The position numbers and the translations under genes were made by a program. Below the pieces are notes generated by a model. It ran no database searches. It had not been told where the DNA came from and worked only from the letters and a program-made list of their open reading frames with translations. DNA of 64,000 nt from Streptomyces sp. NBC_01707 (GTDB taxonomy: Bacteria > Actinomycetota > Actinomycetes > Streptomycetales > Streptomycetaceae), in contig NZ_CP109190.1 of the NCBI RefSeq assembly GCF_041438805.1, positions 8,556,001 through 8,620,000 on the forward strand, given 5' to 3'. This document shows, one piece after another, positions 23,920 to 32,966 of the stretch. Each line of letters begins with the position of its first letter. Position 1 is the stretch's first letter.

Positions 23920-24222
23920 ATGAACACCCTGGCGTACTCCGGTGGACCCGGACCGTGGATCCTCCTCTTTCCGCTGATCTGGGCGGCCGTCGTCGTCACC
24001 GTCGTCACCGTGCTGCGCCGTTCCGGCCGGCGCGGTGGCCGGCCTGGCCCGTGGGGCCCGCGCACCGCTCACGGCGCTCCGGGTCTCCCCGGCGAACAGT
24101 CGCCCATCACCCTGCTCGGCCGCCGTTTCGCGGCGGGCGAGATCGACGAGGACGAGTACTGGCGACGGCTTTCCGTGCTGGACGAGGAGTTCGGCCGTAC
24201 CGGTCGGGGAGGTGCCGCATGA
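23920..24222 (+). CDS. SHOCT-domain small membrane protein
   Basis: The 100-residue protein has one N-terminal membrane helix (WILLFPLIWAAVVVTVVTVL), a Gly/Arg/Pro-rich linker and a C-terminal SHOCT motif (LLGRRFAAGEIDEDEYWRRL). SHOCT domains are short helical modules found at the ends of many unrelated proteins and may mediate oligomerisation. GAGGGAG lies 9 bases before the ATG at 23920. Its stop overlaps the ATPase start (ATGA), forming an operon with the ABC genes. Confidence 0.85.
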   Translation: MNTLAYSGGPGPWILLFPLIWAAVVVTVVTVLRRSGRRGGRPGPWGPRTAHGAPGLPGEQSPITLLGRRFAAGEIDEDEYWRRLSVLDEEFGRTGRGGAA

Positions 24223-25004
24223 CCACCACGGTCAGCTCGACCGTCACCTCCTCCTCCTCCGCCGCCGCCCGCGTCGACGCCGTGAAGATCTACGGCACCG
24301 GCGACACCGAGGTCAGGGGCCTGGACGGGGTGAGCGTCGACTTCCCGGTCGGCCGCCTCACCGCGATCATGGGGCCCTCCGGCTCCGGCAAGTCCACCCT
24401 GATGCACTGCGCCGCCGGACTCGACACCCGCACCTCCGGTTCCGCCCTCATCGGCGAGACCGACCTCAGCGCGCTCGACGACCGCAGGCTCACTCTGCTG
24501 CGCCGGCAGCGCATCGGCTTCGTCTTCCAGGCCTTCAGCCTGATCCCGACCCTCACGGTCGCCGAGAACATCACCCTCCCCATGGACCTCGCCGGCGAAC
24601 GCGGTCACCGGGAGTGGATCGACGCCCTCATCGACACCGTGGGCCTGCGGGACCGGCTGCACCACCGGCCCGGCGAACTCTCCGGGGGACAGCAGCAACG
24701 CGTCGCCGTGGCCCGCGCCTTCGCGGGACGCCCCGATGTCGTGTTCGCCGACGAACCGACCGGCAATCTCGACTCCCGGTCCGGCCAGGAGGTGCTGCGG
24801 CTCCTCGGCCGCACCGTCCGGCAGACCAGCCGCACGGTCGTCATGGTCACCCACGACCCGGTTGCCGCCGCCCACGCCGACGAGGTCGTCTTCCTCGCCG
24901 ACGGACGCCTCGTCGACCGGATGCCGGATCGCACCGCGGAGCGCGTACTCGACCGCCTCAAGGCCTTCGACCTCACACCCGGTACTTCGGCGGGGACGTC
25001 ATGA
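24219..25004 (+). CDS. ABC transporter ATP-binding protein, MacB/LolD type
   Basis: The 261-residue ATPase has Walker A GPSGSGKST, Q-loop VFQAFSLIP, signature LSGGQQQRVAVARA, Walker B VVFADEPTGNLDSRSG and the His switch in VMVTHDPVAAAHA. It belongs to the class that works with FtsX-fold permeases in lipoprotein/antibiotic export or mechanotransmission. Its stop overlaps the start of the permease reading frame, but that permease is deleted to its two ends, so the ATPase has no complete partner in this operon. Confidence 0.93.
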   Translation: MTTTVSSTVTSSSSAAARVDAVKIYGTGDTEVRGLDGVSVDFPVGRLTAIMGPSGSGKSTLMHCAAGLDTRTSGSALIGETDLSALDDRRLTLLRRQRIGFVFQAFSLIPTLTVAENITLPMDLAGERGHREWIDALIDTVGLRDRLHHRPGELSGGQQQRVAVARAFAGRPDVVFADEPTGNLDSRSGQEVLRLLGRTVRQTSRTVVMVTHDPVAAAHADEVVFLADGRLVDRMPDRTAERVLDRLKAFDLTPGTSAGTS

Positions 25005-25508
25005 CGAGCACCCGCGCATCCGTGCGCCTCAGCATCTCCTCGCTCCGCTCCGGACGTACAGACCCGTGGCGAGTACGCGCGGTCCTCGGCCGGCTCCATC
25101 GACATGATGCTCACACTGGTCTACGCGCTGCCGGCGCTCGCGGTAGTGATCGCGCTGCTCGGCTTCGCCAACACCCTCACCCTCGCCATCCATGAACGCG
25201 CAGGGGAACTGGGCCTGTTGCGCGCCGTCGGACAGACCCGGAGCCAGCTGCGGGCCATGGTCCGCCGGGAGTCCGTCCTGGTCGCCGCGTTCGGCACGGC
25301 GGGCGGCCTGCTGCTCGGCGGATTCCTCGGCTGGGTGCTGGTCAAGGCGTCCGAAGGGGCGGGTGACACCCCGTTCGCCTTCGCCCTGCCGCCGACGCGG
25401 CTCCTCGTGGTCCCCCTGGTGGGAATCGCCGCCGGGGCGTCGGTCGGATGGCGACCGGCGCGGCGTGCGGCACGCCTGGACGTGCTCCGCGCCATCGCCG
25501 CCGACTGA
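25001..25508 (+). pseudogene. FtsX-type ABC permease gene with large internal deletion
   Basis: The gene begins ATGACGAGCACC (overlapping the ATPase stop) and encodes MTSTRASVRLSISSLRSG, the normal N-terminus. Near 25060 the frame changes and the sequence jumps to the C-terminal FtsX core: GEYARSSAGSID, MMLTLVYALPALAVVIALLG, NTLTLAIHERAGELGLLRAV, ending RAARLDVLRAIAAD. Homologues of this two-core permease are around 800 residues; about 170 codons remain, so roughly 2 kb is missing. The C-terminal piece could be translated from ATG 25104 as a 134-residue fragment but would not make a transporter. Confidence 0.88.
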
Positions 25509-25535
25509 CAGCCGATCCGCAACCCCTCGCGGGCG

Positions 25536-25745
25536 CACGATCAGGCTGGATCAGGGAGGGGCCCGTCCGCCGGGCGCTGATGTCACCGTGGTGCGTGCGG
25601 CCGCAAGGCGGAGGAAGGAGCCCGCGCGGAGCGCATGGGGTCTCCCCTGCTCGAGCGAGACCGCGAGCTCGGGGAAGACCGACGACGCGGTGGATGTGCG
25701 TGCCGGACCCCGCGGGCCCAGCATGATCCGAACGAGAGGCCCTGG
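25536..25745 (-). repeat. MITE-like repeat, copy B (inverted relative to copy A)
   Basis: The reverse complement matches 13344-13560 at roughly four of five bases, including GTTCGGATCATGCTGGG at one end, the central AGCAGGGGAGACCCC and the block GCACGCACCACGGTGACATC. The left end (around 25536) is truncated just after CCTGATC, where copy A continues to its terminal repeat. Confidence 0.75.
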
Positions 25746-25762
25746 ACGACCGCGGGACGCAC

Positions 25763-25797
25763 GAGGAGCGGAGCGCCACCGGGGCGCCCCGCTCCTC
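25763..25797 (-). terminator. Strong hairpin, terminator of the anti-sigma-like gene
   Basis: 15-base arms (25763-25777 and 25783-25797) pair with one mismatch around a 5-base loop, 62 bases beyond the stop of the leftward gene ending at 25859. Confidence 0.65.
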
Positions 25798-25858
25798 GCG
25801 GCATCTCTGATCCGAGAGCGAGGCCCTGAGGCGCCCGCCAGGGCTTGTGGGAGAGCCC

Positions 25859-26380
25859 TCAGCCCACCGCGGCGGACCGGGCGTCGGTGTGGGCCACCTT
25901 CTCCAGGGACGGGGTGTCGACATCGCCGAACGGACCGTCGGTCGTCGCCCCGTACACCGAGTGCGGCCGCACCGCGGCGAACAGGGAGGGGGCCGGAAGG
26001 GTGAACCACACGACCTTCCCGGCCCGGCCCCGCGGCCGGACCCCCCAGCTCTCGCTGACCGCGGCGATCAGGGCCAGCCCGCGCCCCGATGTGCTGGACG
26101 CGTCGGCCTCGCGCACCGTCGGCAGCCGCGGGTCGTGGTCGTGGACGGAGACAGTCAGTCGTTCGAGCAGGAACTCGATCTCTACGGTGCACGTTTTGTC
26201 CGGCTGTGCATGCCGGTGGACGTTGGTCAGCAGTTCGGTGACGCCCAGCGCTGCCTGGTCGATCAGAGGGTCCAGATGCCAGTAGCGCAATTGCGCCGAG
26301 ATGATTCTGCGGACCTGACCGATCCGCGACGGCAGGGCCTGGAGCTCCACCGTGCAGTGCCTGCTTGGCTCGCTGATCAC
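25859..26380 (-). CDS. ATP-binding regulatory protein, RsbW/anti-sigma-factor-like
   Basis: The 173-residue protein has an HATPase_c_2 domain of the serine-kinase anti-sigma type. The N-box is VTELLTNVHRHA, and G-box elements are HDHDPRLP and SGRGLALIAAVSESWGV; the C-terminal strand KVVWFTLPAP completes the fold. Streptomyces have dozens of these; they bind ATP and may phosphorylate an anti-anti-sigma factor or hold a sigma factor. GTG 26380 with GGGGAG 8 bases upstream is the start. No sigma factor or STAS partner lies beside it. Confidence 0.88.
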   Translation of the reverse strand: MISEPSRHCTVELQALPSRIGQVRRIISAQLRYWHLDPLIDQAALGVTELLTNVHRHAQPDKTCTVEIEFLLERLTVSVHDHDPRLPTVREADASSTSGRGLALIAAVSESWGVRPRGRAGKVVWFTLPAPSLFAAVRPHSVYGATTDGPFGDVDTPSLEKVAHTDARSAAVG

Positions 26381-26622
26381 GGCTGCGACTCCCCGAAATA
26401 GGTCCGGAAGAAGACGGCGGAACGGAGTCGGCGGAGAACCGGCTGCCGTTCCCGGGCCGGCGGACTGGATCGCAGTGTCACCGCCGGTGAACCATGAGTG
26501 ACGTGTGTCCAATGTCGCTCAGGGGTAACGGCTCCGCAACTTACGGTGTCCGAACAGCTTCCCTGTGTCAGCACCGCTGTGCAGCCCCTGCGACATCGGC
26601 TGCGTGAGGCCGGCCCGTGATG

Positions 26623-26940
26623 TCAGTCGAGTCGGGCGCCCGCACTGCGCAGTGCCTCGAGGAACCGGTGCGACGGGCCCGCTCGGTCCCGTCCGTGATC
26701 GCGCTGTCCCATCGTCAGCCGGTAGCGCGTCCCGTTGAATCGCGCCACCGTCGAGTCCGTACCGGCGAACCAAGGCCTGCCGGCGCTGACCACCCCCACC
26801 GGGGCGCTGTCGATCTCCCGGCCGTAGCTGGTCAGCAGCGCAACCCGGCCGTCCTTCACGATCACCTGCCCGGCTCTCGTGAGCGAGCGGGCCCATCGTT
26901 CGATCCGTACCCCCGTCGCGCTGAACTCCGTTTCCGTCAT
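26623..26940 (-). CDS. Hypothetical protein, 105 residues
   Basis: A small, mostly beta-predicted protein ([57 protein letters not shown]) with a helical C-terminus ([15 protein letters not shown]). No domain is recognised. The ATG at 26940 is preceded by GGGGGTG. It lies upstream of the anti-sigma-like gene in the same direction (242-base gap) and is divergent from the cysteine-synthase-fold gene. Confidence 0.7.
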   Translation of the reverse strand: MTETEFSATGVRIERWARSLTRAGQVIVKDGRVALLTSYGREIDSAPVGVVSAGRPWFAGTDSTVARFNGTRYRLTMGQRDHGRDRAGPSHRFLEALRSAGARLD

Positions 26941-27193
26941 GACTGCTTCACCCCCTTCCGCATGCTTCCGTCGGCAAGTCTGCATGCGGCTCGGCCGGTG
27001 CACCAGACCGTATCGGGAGCGGATGTCGCAATTGCGCCGGCGCGGGCGGCCGCCGTCCGGGCCGCCGAAGCCAAGGCAGGGCTATGGACCCCCAAAGTCA
27101 ATGTTTGTGCAGGTAGGGGGCATATCGTTGATGTGCAGAGTCCGGGGGTCCGGGGGGTCCGGCAGTCCGGTGACGACGAGCAGGAGCGTGCTG

Positions 27194-28327
27194 ATGGACA
27201 CCGATGGGCACAGGCTTGACGGCCAGGTCGTGGCGACTGTCGACGTCGACCGCACGGACCACGAGTACCGGGCCTGGCTGAACGACGCCGTGCGCAAGGT
27301 CCAGGCCGACGCCAACCGTTCCGCCGACACGCATCTGCTGCGCTTCCCGCTGCCCGAGGCCTGGGCGATCGATCTCTACCTCAAGGACGAGTCGACGCAC
27401 CCCACGGGCAGCCTCAAGCACCGGCTGGCCCGCTCGCTGTTCCTCTACGGGCTCTGCAACGGCTGGATCCGGCCGGGCAAGCCGGTGATCGAGGCGTCCA
27501 GCGGCTCGACGGCCGTCTCGGAGGCGTACTTCGCGAAGCTGATCGGGGTGCCGTTCATCGCGGTGATGCCGCGCACCACCAGCCCCGAGAAGTGCCGGCT
27601 GATCGAATTCCACGGCGGTCAGTGCCACTTCGTCGACGACGCCCAGAAGCTGTACGAGGAGTCGGCCAGACTCGCCGCCGAGAGCGGCGGTCACTACATG
27701 GACCAGTTCACCTACGCCGAGCGGGCCACCGACTGGCGCGGGAACAACAACATCGCCGAGTCGATCTACCAGCAGCTGAGGCTGGAGCGCTACCCGGAAC
27801 CCACCTGGATCGTGGCCACTGCCGGTACCGGCGGCACCTCGGCGACCATCGCCCGCTATGTGCACTACATGCAGTACGACACCCGGATCTGTGTGCCCGA
27901 CCCGGAGAACTCCTGCTTCTTCGACGGCTGGACCCAGCACAACGCCCTCGCCACCAGCGACTGCGGTTCACGCATCGAAGGAATCGGCCGGCCCCGGATG
28001 GAACCCAGCTTCGTGCCCGGCGCCATCGACCGGATGATGAAGGTGCCGGACGCGGCCAGTGTCGCCACCGTACGCGCTCTGGAGCAGGCCATCGGCCGTA
28101 AGGCGGGCGGCTCCACCGGCACCGGGCTGTGGAGCGCGTTCAAGCTCGTCGCCGAAATGCTGGAACGGGGCCGCACCGGCAGCGTCGTCACGCTGCTCTG
28201 CGACCCGGGCGACCGCTACCTCGACAAGTACTACTCCGACAGCTGGCTCGCCGGACAGGGTCTCGACATCGCCCCGTACGCCGCGACGATCGAGCGCTTC
28301 CTGGCCACCGGCATCTGGCCCAGCTGA
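27194..28327 (+). CDS. PLP-dependent cysteine synthase-fold enzyme (possible cysteine desulfhydrase)
   Basis: The 377-residue fold-type II PLP enzyme has the cofactor lysine in [11 protein letters not shown], the substrate loop [13 protein letters not shown], the phosphate loop [15 protein letters not shown] and a C-terminal segment [20 protein letters not shown]. It differs from ordinary cysteine synthases by its long N-terminal extension ([20 protein letters not shown]). Mycobacterial relatives, recalled as Cds1-like, degrade cysteine; that assignment is uncertain. GGAG lies 7 bases before ATG 27194. It is not related closely to the SbnA homologue at 50-51 kb. Confidence 0.85.
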   Translation: MDTDGHRLDGQVVATVDVDRTDHEYRAWLNDAVRKVQADANRSADTHLLRFPLPEAWAIDLYLKDESTHPTGSLKHRLARSLFLYGLCNGWIRPGKPVIEASSGSTAVSEAYFAKLIGVPFIAVMPRTTSPEKCRLIEFHGGQCHFVDDAQKLYEESARLAAESGGHYMDQFTYAERATDWRGNNNIAESIYQQLRLERYPEPTWIVATAGTGGTSATIARYVHYMQYDTRICVPDPENSCFFDGWTQHNALATSDCGSRIEGIGRPRMEPSFVPGAIDRMMKVPDAASVATVRALEQAIGRKAGGSTGTGLWSAFKLVAEMLERGRTGSVVTLLCDPGDRYLDKYYSDSWLAGQGLDIAPYAATIERFLATGIWPS

Positions 28328-28356
28328 AGCCCGTCCCTCACCCTCGACCCGATCCT

Positions 28357-28842
28357 TCAGGCGGGGGTGGCGGCGAGCCGTTCGTCGAGATTGCGCACCG
28401 CGTCCCGGAACGCCCGGCCCAGCCCGGCCCGGCCCAGCCGCAGGGTGAACCGGAAGGGCACCGGCCCGTCGGCGGCGAAGGTCCACTGCACCCTCGTGCC
28501 CGCCCCGGTCGCGGCCGGGGCGAGCCGCCACTCCTCCAACAGGGCTCGGATTGCGGGCGCGTTGGTCTCGTCGACCCGGTAGGCGTACCGCTCACCCGGC
28601 TCCTTCGCGAGAACCGTCTCCCGGAACACGGTGCCGCCCTTGAGCCGGACCTCGCGGCCCGCGCCGGCCGCGGTGGGACGCGCAGCCGTCACCGCGGTGA
28701 ACCAGGAGGGCCAGCCCTCGACGTCCTCGGCGAGCGCCCGGTACACCGCCTCGGGGGGTGCGGACACCTCGGCGGCGAACACCAGTCGCAGCGGGGCGAC
28801 CGGGACGAAGTCGAGGTCCACGGAGCGGAGTCGACGTGCCAT
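28357..28842 (-). CDS. SRPBCC-fold (polyketide cyclase/START-like) protein
   Basis: The 161-residue protein has the SRPBCC helix-grip fold: LVFAAEVSAPPEAVYRALAE, then WPSWFTAVTAARP, a central sheet (GGTVFRETVLAKEPGERYAY, RVQWTFAADG) and a long C-terminal helix (LGRAFRDAVRNLDERLA). Such proteins bind hydrophobic ligands in a deep cavity; the ligand is unknown. GGAGG lies 8 bases before ATG 28842. It converges on the PLP enzyme gene with a 29-base gap. Confidence 0.83.
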   Translation of the reverse strand: MARRLRSVDLDFVPVAPLRLVFAAEVSAPPEAVYRALAEDVEGWPSWFTAVTAARPTAAGAGREVRLKGGTVFRETVLAKEPGERYAYRVDETNAPAIRALLEEWRLAPAATGAGTRVQWTFAADGPVPFRFTLRLGRAGLGRAFRDAVRNLDERLAATPA

Positions 28843-28943
28843 GGAACGCACCTCCCGTGCGATCGGCCGCGGACGCCGCCGTCCGCGAGGAGCGACACCA
28901 TATCTGTCGTACCGTCAGATGTCCGCACCGGCAGGTGTCGCAG

Positions 28944-29390
28944 CTACGGCCGCACCGGGTCGTCCAGGAGGCCGTCCAGCACCCGGCGGAAGATCCGGCG
29001 GCCCGCACCGGAGAGCAGAGCGTCTCCCCAGTGCGGCAGCAGCCGGACGCGCAGCTCCTCCACCCACACCACATGCGAGCCGCACTCCGCCGGATACACG
29101 TCGATCGAGGCCCGGCCCAGCACCAGGGAGCCGCGCTTCTCCAGCCGGCAGAGCCCGGCCCGGCCGGCCGCGGGCGGTGCCCAGCGCACCACTTCCATCG
29201 GGTCGTCGAACCCCAGCGGGCCCACGCCCGTGCGGGCCACGAAGACGGCCCCGATTCCGGTGGGAGGCCCTGGCGGGACACTGATCCGGGTGAGCGGGAG
29301 ATGAGCGGCGTGCCGTTCCCAGTCGGTCACCCGGCGCCACGCCTCGGCGGCGGGAAGGGGGCTGAATCGCTCGATCCGGAAGACGGCCAC
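28944..29390 (-). CDS. SRPBCC-fold protein
   Basis: The 148-residue protein has a second helix-grip fold (MAVFRIERFSPLPAAEAWRR, WERHAAHLPLTRISV, VVWVEELRVRLLPHW, RRIFRRVLDGLLDD). It is upstream of and in the same direction as the first SRPBCC gene with a 101-base gap, but sequence similarity between them is low. GTG 29390 is preceded 6 bases upstream by TAGAAT, pointing to a leaderless transcript. Confidence 0.8.
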   Translation of the reverse strand: MAVFRIERFSPLPAAEAWRRVTDWERHAAHLPLTRISVPPGPPTGIGAVFVARTGVGPLGFDDPMEVVRWAPPAAGRAGLCRLEKRGSLVLGRASIDVYPAECGSHVVWVEELRVRLLPHWGDALLSGAGRRIFRRVLDGLLDDPVRP

Positions 29391-29396
29391 GGCACG

Positions 29397-29402
29397 ATTC
29401 TA
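29397..29402 (-). promoter_or_regulatory. -10 box of a probable leaderless promoter (SRPBCC)
   Basis: Read leftward, TAGAAT ends 6 bases before the GTG at 29390. No Shine-Dalgarno sequence is present. Confidence 0.5.
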
Positions 29403-29478
29403 GGACGTGACGGGCACGATGTGCGCAGAGCGGAACGTGTCGCCCGACTCTGTGCCGCCGGGGATTACGGGACAGCCC

Positions 29479-30324
29479 TCAGCTGTCGGACGGTTCGTCC
29501 CCGGCGGTCTCGCCCGCCACCACCAGGCCCGGCAGGTGCTCCCCGATCTCCTCGCGGGCCTGCGCCGACAGACCGGAGTCGGTGACGAGGGTGTCCACCT
29601 GCTCCAGCGTCGCGAACGAACTCAGGCCCACCGTGCCCCACTTGGTGTGGTCGGCGACGACCACCACCCGCCGCGCCGAGTGCACGAAGCGCCGGTTGGT
29701 CTCGGCCTCCGCCAGATTCGGCGTCGACAGCCCGGCCTCGACCGAGATCCCGTGCACCCCGAGGAACAGCACATCGAAGTGGAGCGAACCGATCGCCTGA
29801 TCGGCGACCGGGCCGACCAGGGAGTCCGACGGAGTCCGTACCCCACCGGTGAGCACCACCGTGGCGGCCCCGGCACGCGGTCCGCCCGTCGCCGCCGAAC
29901 GCTGCGCGGTGTGGAACACATCGGCGACCCGCACCGAGTTCGTCACCACCGTCAACTCGGGTACGTCCAGCAGATGCTGGGCGAGCGCATACGTGGTCGT
30001 ACCACCGGAGAGCGCGATCGCGCTGCCGGGCACGGCCATGGCCGCGGCCACCCGCGCGATGTCCTCCTTGGCGGTCAGCTCCAGCGTCGACTTCACCTCG
30101 AAGCCGGGCTCGTGCGTGCTCGCCTCGACGACCGGCACCGCGCCGCCGTGCACCTTCTCGATGACCCCCTGACGGGCCAGCGCGTCCAGATCCCGGCGGA
30201 CGGTCATGTCGGAGACGCTGAGCTTGCGGGTCAGCTCATTGACCCTGACCCCGCCGCGCCTGCGCACCTCGTCGAGGATCAGGGCACGCCGCTGCTCCGC
30301 GAGGAGGTTCTGATTCTCGCTCAA
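29479..30324 (-). CDS. DeoR family transcriptional regulator
   Basis: The 281-residue regulator has the N-terminal DeoR helix-turn-helix (RVNELTRKLSVSDMTVRRDL, then IEKVHGGAVP) and a sugar-phosphate-sensing isomerase-like domain (IALSGGTTTYALAQHL, VTNSVRVADVF, LFLGVHGIS, VVVADHTKWG). DeoR repressors usually control sugar or nucleoside catabolism. The start appears to be TTG 30324, with AAGGA about 12 bases upstream; no Met occurs before the HTH. No obvious sugar operon adjoins it, so the target is unknown. Confidence 0.9.
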   Translation of the reverse strand: MSENQNLLAEQRRALILDEVRRRGGVRVNELTRKLSVSDMTVRRDLDALARQGVIEKVHGGAVPVVEASTHEPGFEVKSTLELTAKEDIARVAAAMAVPGSAIALSGGTTTYALAQHLLDVPELTVVTNSVRVADVFHTAQRSAATGGPRAGAATVVLTGGVRTPSDSLVGPVADQAIGSLHFDVLFLGVHGISVEAGLSTPNLAEAETNRRFVHSARRVVVVADHTKWGTVGLSSFATLEQVDTLVTDSGLSAQAREEIGEHLPGLVVAGETAGDEPSDS

Positions 30325-30527
30325 CGCCGGGTCCGGTCCTTCCCTCTCGCCTGTAGCAGGCTGGCCGTCTGTCGGACGGGGTCATCCTGCCACGCAGCTC
30401 CGTCCGGCGCCGCACTGGGGAGATTCGGTGAGACAGGTGCCACCGTGGCGGCTGTTCCGCGATTCTGGTGACTGCGCATCAGCACACCGCCCGGAACGTC
30501 GCGAGAGCGAGAGAGCGAGTCACCCAC

Positions 30528-32966
30528 GTGCCCCCTGTCACCGAGGCCCCGCAGAGCACGGGGGCCGCGCTGGAACTGCTCGTCCACGGCGTCGGCGGAG
30601 CCACTCCCCAGGACATGCTCGACGATCCGCGTATCGCCCGGGTCACCGGTGACGCGACGGCGGCCATCTACCGTCGCACCGGGGACATCGACGCCGAGCA
30701 GCACCCCGAGCGGTACCGGGACGGGCCCATCGAGGAGGCCTACTGCTGGTCCAACCTGACATCCGGCAACGGTTCCCGCGCGCTGTGGCTCCTGTTGCTC
30801 CCGTTCATGGTCGTCAACCTGGCTCACTGGATGCGGCCCACCGCCAAGGGCCGCACCCGCGCGGTGCGGCTGTACGGAGTGTTCGTCCGGCTCGTCGCGC
30901 TCAGCCTCACCGTGCTGTTCACCGCGGCAGCCTGCGAGGTCGCCCTCGACCTGGTGGCCTGGCAGTGCGCGGGCGTACCCGACTGCTCGAACCGGCGGTC
31001 CTGGCTCGGCTTCCTGTCGACGGCGCAGGGCGGCTGGTGGTCGCAGCCGGGCCGCCGGCTCGCTCTCGCGGCCCTGGTGCCCACCGCGCTGGTGGGACTG
31101 CTCTGGTTCCTGTCCAACCGGACGTGGAGCGCGTACGAGTCGCAGCGGCCGCTCACCGGCGCCGAACCGGACGACATCGCTCCTGACGAAGACGGGCCCG
31201 AGGACGTTCCCGCCGACCGTCCCATCGGTCGGTCCGGCGACCTTTCCGTCGGCGGGACCGACGCCACTTCCTCCCCCGTCGTGCGTCCCGCCCTCGGCCG
31301 CCCCGGCTTCTGGTACGGCCGGCGGCTCGTCGCCCGGCTGCGGGCCGCGCACACCGCCGCCGGGTTCCTGACCGTGGCGGCCTCCGTAGCGGGCGCCGCC
31401 GCCCGGCACGACCGCGCCGTCAGCGGGCCCGTGCCCGACCTCCTCGGCCGGCTGATCGAGGCAATGCTCGTGCTGGGCGGCCTCGTTGTGCTCTGGGTGG
31501 TCAGCCGTCGTGGCCGCAGCGAGCGGCGGATCGACAACCGGCTCGACCGTGCCGTCATCAGCTGCCTGCCGGGCGCCGCCCTCGCCCTGCTCGTCGTCGC
31601 CGTCGTGTACGCCGCCTGGTCCCGCCCCGGCTGGGTCTCCGCGGGCTCGCTCCCCGGAGACGTCACGTTCCGTGTCCTCACCGTCGGCCAGGGCGCTCTC
31701 GTGGTCGCCCTCGCAGTGGTGGCGCTCGGCCTGTACCGCCGCACGCCCGAGCCGCGGACGGTCATGCACGGACTCGGTGGCCCCGCGGTCGCGATGCTCG
31801 CCTGTGCCCTCGGCGGTGTCATGTCCGGCGGGGTCGCCCAGCGCGTCGCCGACTGGCTCGACGGCTCAGGCACCCCCGGCATGGGGCGGGAATCCTTCAT
31901 CGACGGGCCGCCGGTGCTGCTCAGCTGGCAGGCCTCCGTCATCCCCGTACTCCTGGTGCTGTTGCTCGTCCCCGCCGCCGTGCTGGGTGTACGCACCTGG
32001 CTCGCCGCCCGTGCCCTGGAACCGGAGGTCGACCAGGAGTACGGGCAGAAGGTGCCGGACCCGGCCCGCACCCGGCAGATCGCCAGGACCCGGGCCACGG
32101 CCGCGCTGACCGACTCCGCGCCCTGGCTGCTCGGCCTGGTCTCCGGCGCCACCCTGCTGCTCGGCGCGGGGGCCGTCGCCGGCGCGTGGGCAAGCGGAGA
32201 GGTGCCGGGACTGGCGCTGGACGGTGCCGGCCCGTTCATCGAGGCGGTGGCGGAAGCGGCCCAGTCGACCGGATCGTGGATGGTCGGTTTCGGCTTCATA
32301 CTCTTCGTCACCTGGGGGCGGCGCGCCTACCGCGATGCCTCCGCCCGGCGCACCATCGGCATCCTCTGGGACGTCGGTACGTTCTGGCCGCGCGCCGCTC
32401 ACCCCTTCGCGCCACCGTGCTACGCCGAGCGTGCCGTCCCCGACCTGGCGTCCAGGATGTCCGGCTGGACCGGCCGCACCCGCGGCAGGCTCGTCATCTC
32501 CGGCCATTCCCAGGGCAGCGTCCTCGCGGCGTCCGCGGTCTGGCAGCTGCCCGCCGAGACCCGGAAGCGGGTCGCCCTGCTGACCTACGGCTCGCCGATC
32601 GAGCGCCTCTACGGGCGCTGGTTCCCGGCCTACTTCGGGCCCGGACCGCTGCACGGACTGCACCGCTCCGTGCACTGCTGGCGCAATCTGTGGCGGGTCA
32701 CCGACCCGATCGGCGGCCGGGTCCGGCTCGACGGCGGGACCGAGCCCGAGGTTGACCGGGGGCCCCTGCGGGACCCGCTGTTCTACGGGCGTACGCCGGA
32801 ACATCCGCTGCCCGAACCGGTGTTGGGGCACTCGGACTACCAGGCGGACCCGGTCTTCGCCGAGGAGAGGGCCGCACTGCTCGTCCGGCTCGGCCCGCTC
32901 CTGCCCCGCCAGGCCGAACGGGGCTCCGGCGAGGCTCAGGGGAGTTCCGGCAGGTCCTCCGGGTAG
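30528..32966 (+). CDS. Large integral membrane protein with C-terminal lipase-like domain
   Basis: The 812-residue protein starts with a soluble segment carrying LELLVHGVGGATPQDML, which resembles the oxyanion strand of alpha/beta hydrolases. About eight membrane helices lie between residues 85 and 620 with an acidic loop. The C-terminal soluble region contains the nucleophile elbow RGRLVISGHSQGSVLAASAV and TYGSPIERLYGRWF, as in class-3-type lipases. The fold thus seems split by the membrane insert. Substrate unknown; a membrane-associated esterase is plausible. The start is uncertain: GTG 30528 with only a weak purine-rich tract upstream. Its 3' end overlaps by 31 bases the end of the convergent AAA gene. 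Confidence 0.75.
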   Translation: MPPVTEAPQSTGAALELLVHGVGGATPQDMLDDPRIARVTGDATAAIYRRTGDIDAEQHPERYRDGPIEEAYCWSNLTSGNGSRALWLLLLPFMVVNLAHWMRPTAKGRTRAVRLYGVFVRLVALSLTVLFTAAACEVALDLVAWQCAGVPDCSNRRSWLGFLSTAQGGWWSQPGRRLALAALVPTALVGLLWFLSNRTWSAYESQRPLTGAEPDDIAPDEDGPEDVPADRPIGRSGDLSVGGTDATSSPVVRPALGRPGFWYGRRLVARLRAAHTAAGFLTVAASVAGAAARHDRAVSGPVPDLLGRLIEAMLVLGGLVVLWVVSRRGRSERRIDNRLDRAVISCLPGAALALLVVAVVYAAWSRPGWVSAGSLPGDVTFRVLTVGQGALVVALAVVALGLYRRTPEPRTVMHGLGGPAVAMLACALGGVMSGGVAQRVADWLDGSGTPGMGRESFIDGPPVLLSWQASVIPVLLVLLLVPAAVLGVRTWLAARALEPEVDQEYGQKVPDPARTRQIARTRATAALTDSAPWLLGLVSGATLLLGAGAVAGAWASGEVPGLALDGAGPFIEAVAEAAQSTGSWMVGFGFILFVTWGRRAYRDASARRTIGILWDVGTFWPRAAHPFAPPCYAERAVPDLASRMSGWTGRTRGRLVISGHSQGSVLAASAVWQLPAETRKRVALLTYGSPIERLYGRWFPAYFGPGPLHGLHRSVHCWRNLWRVTDPIGGRVRLDGGTEPEVDRGPLRDPLFYGRTPEHPLPEPVLGHSDYQADPVFAEERAALLVRLGPLLPRQAERGSGEAQGSSGRSSG

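Larger units (their letters stand above)
25509..25858. other. Intergenic region: repeat copy B and a strong hairpin
   Basis: There is no gene. It is occupied by the dispersed repeat (25536-25745) and the hairpin at 25763-25797. Apparent reading frames here come from the repeat. Confidence 0.7.

Noticed and set aside
27138..27175. G-rich tract that could form a G-quadruplex
   Set aside because: Runs of G with TCC spacers are common by chance at this GC content; no further support.
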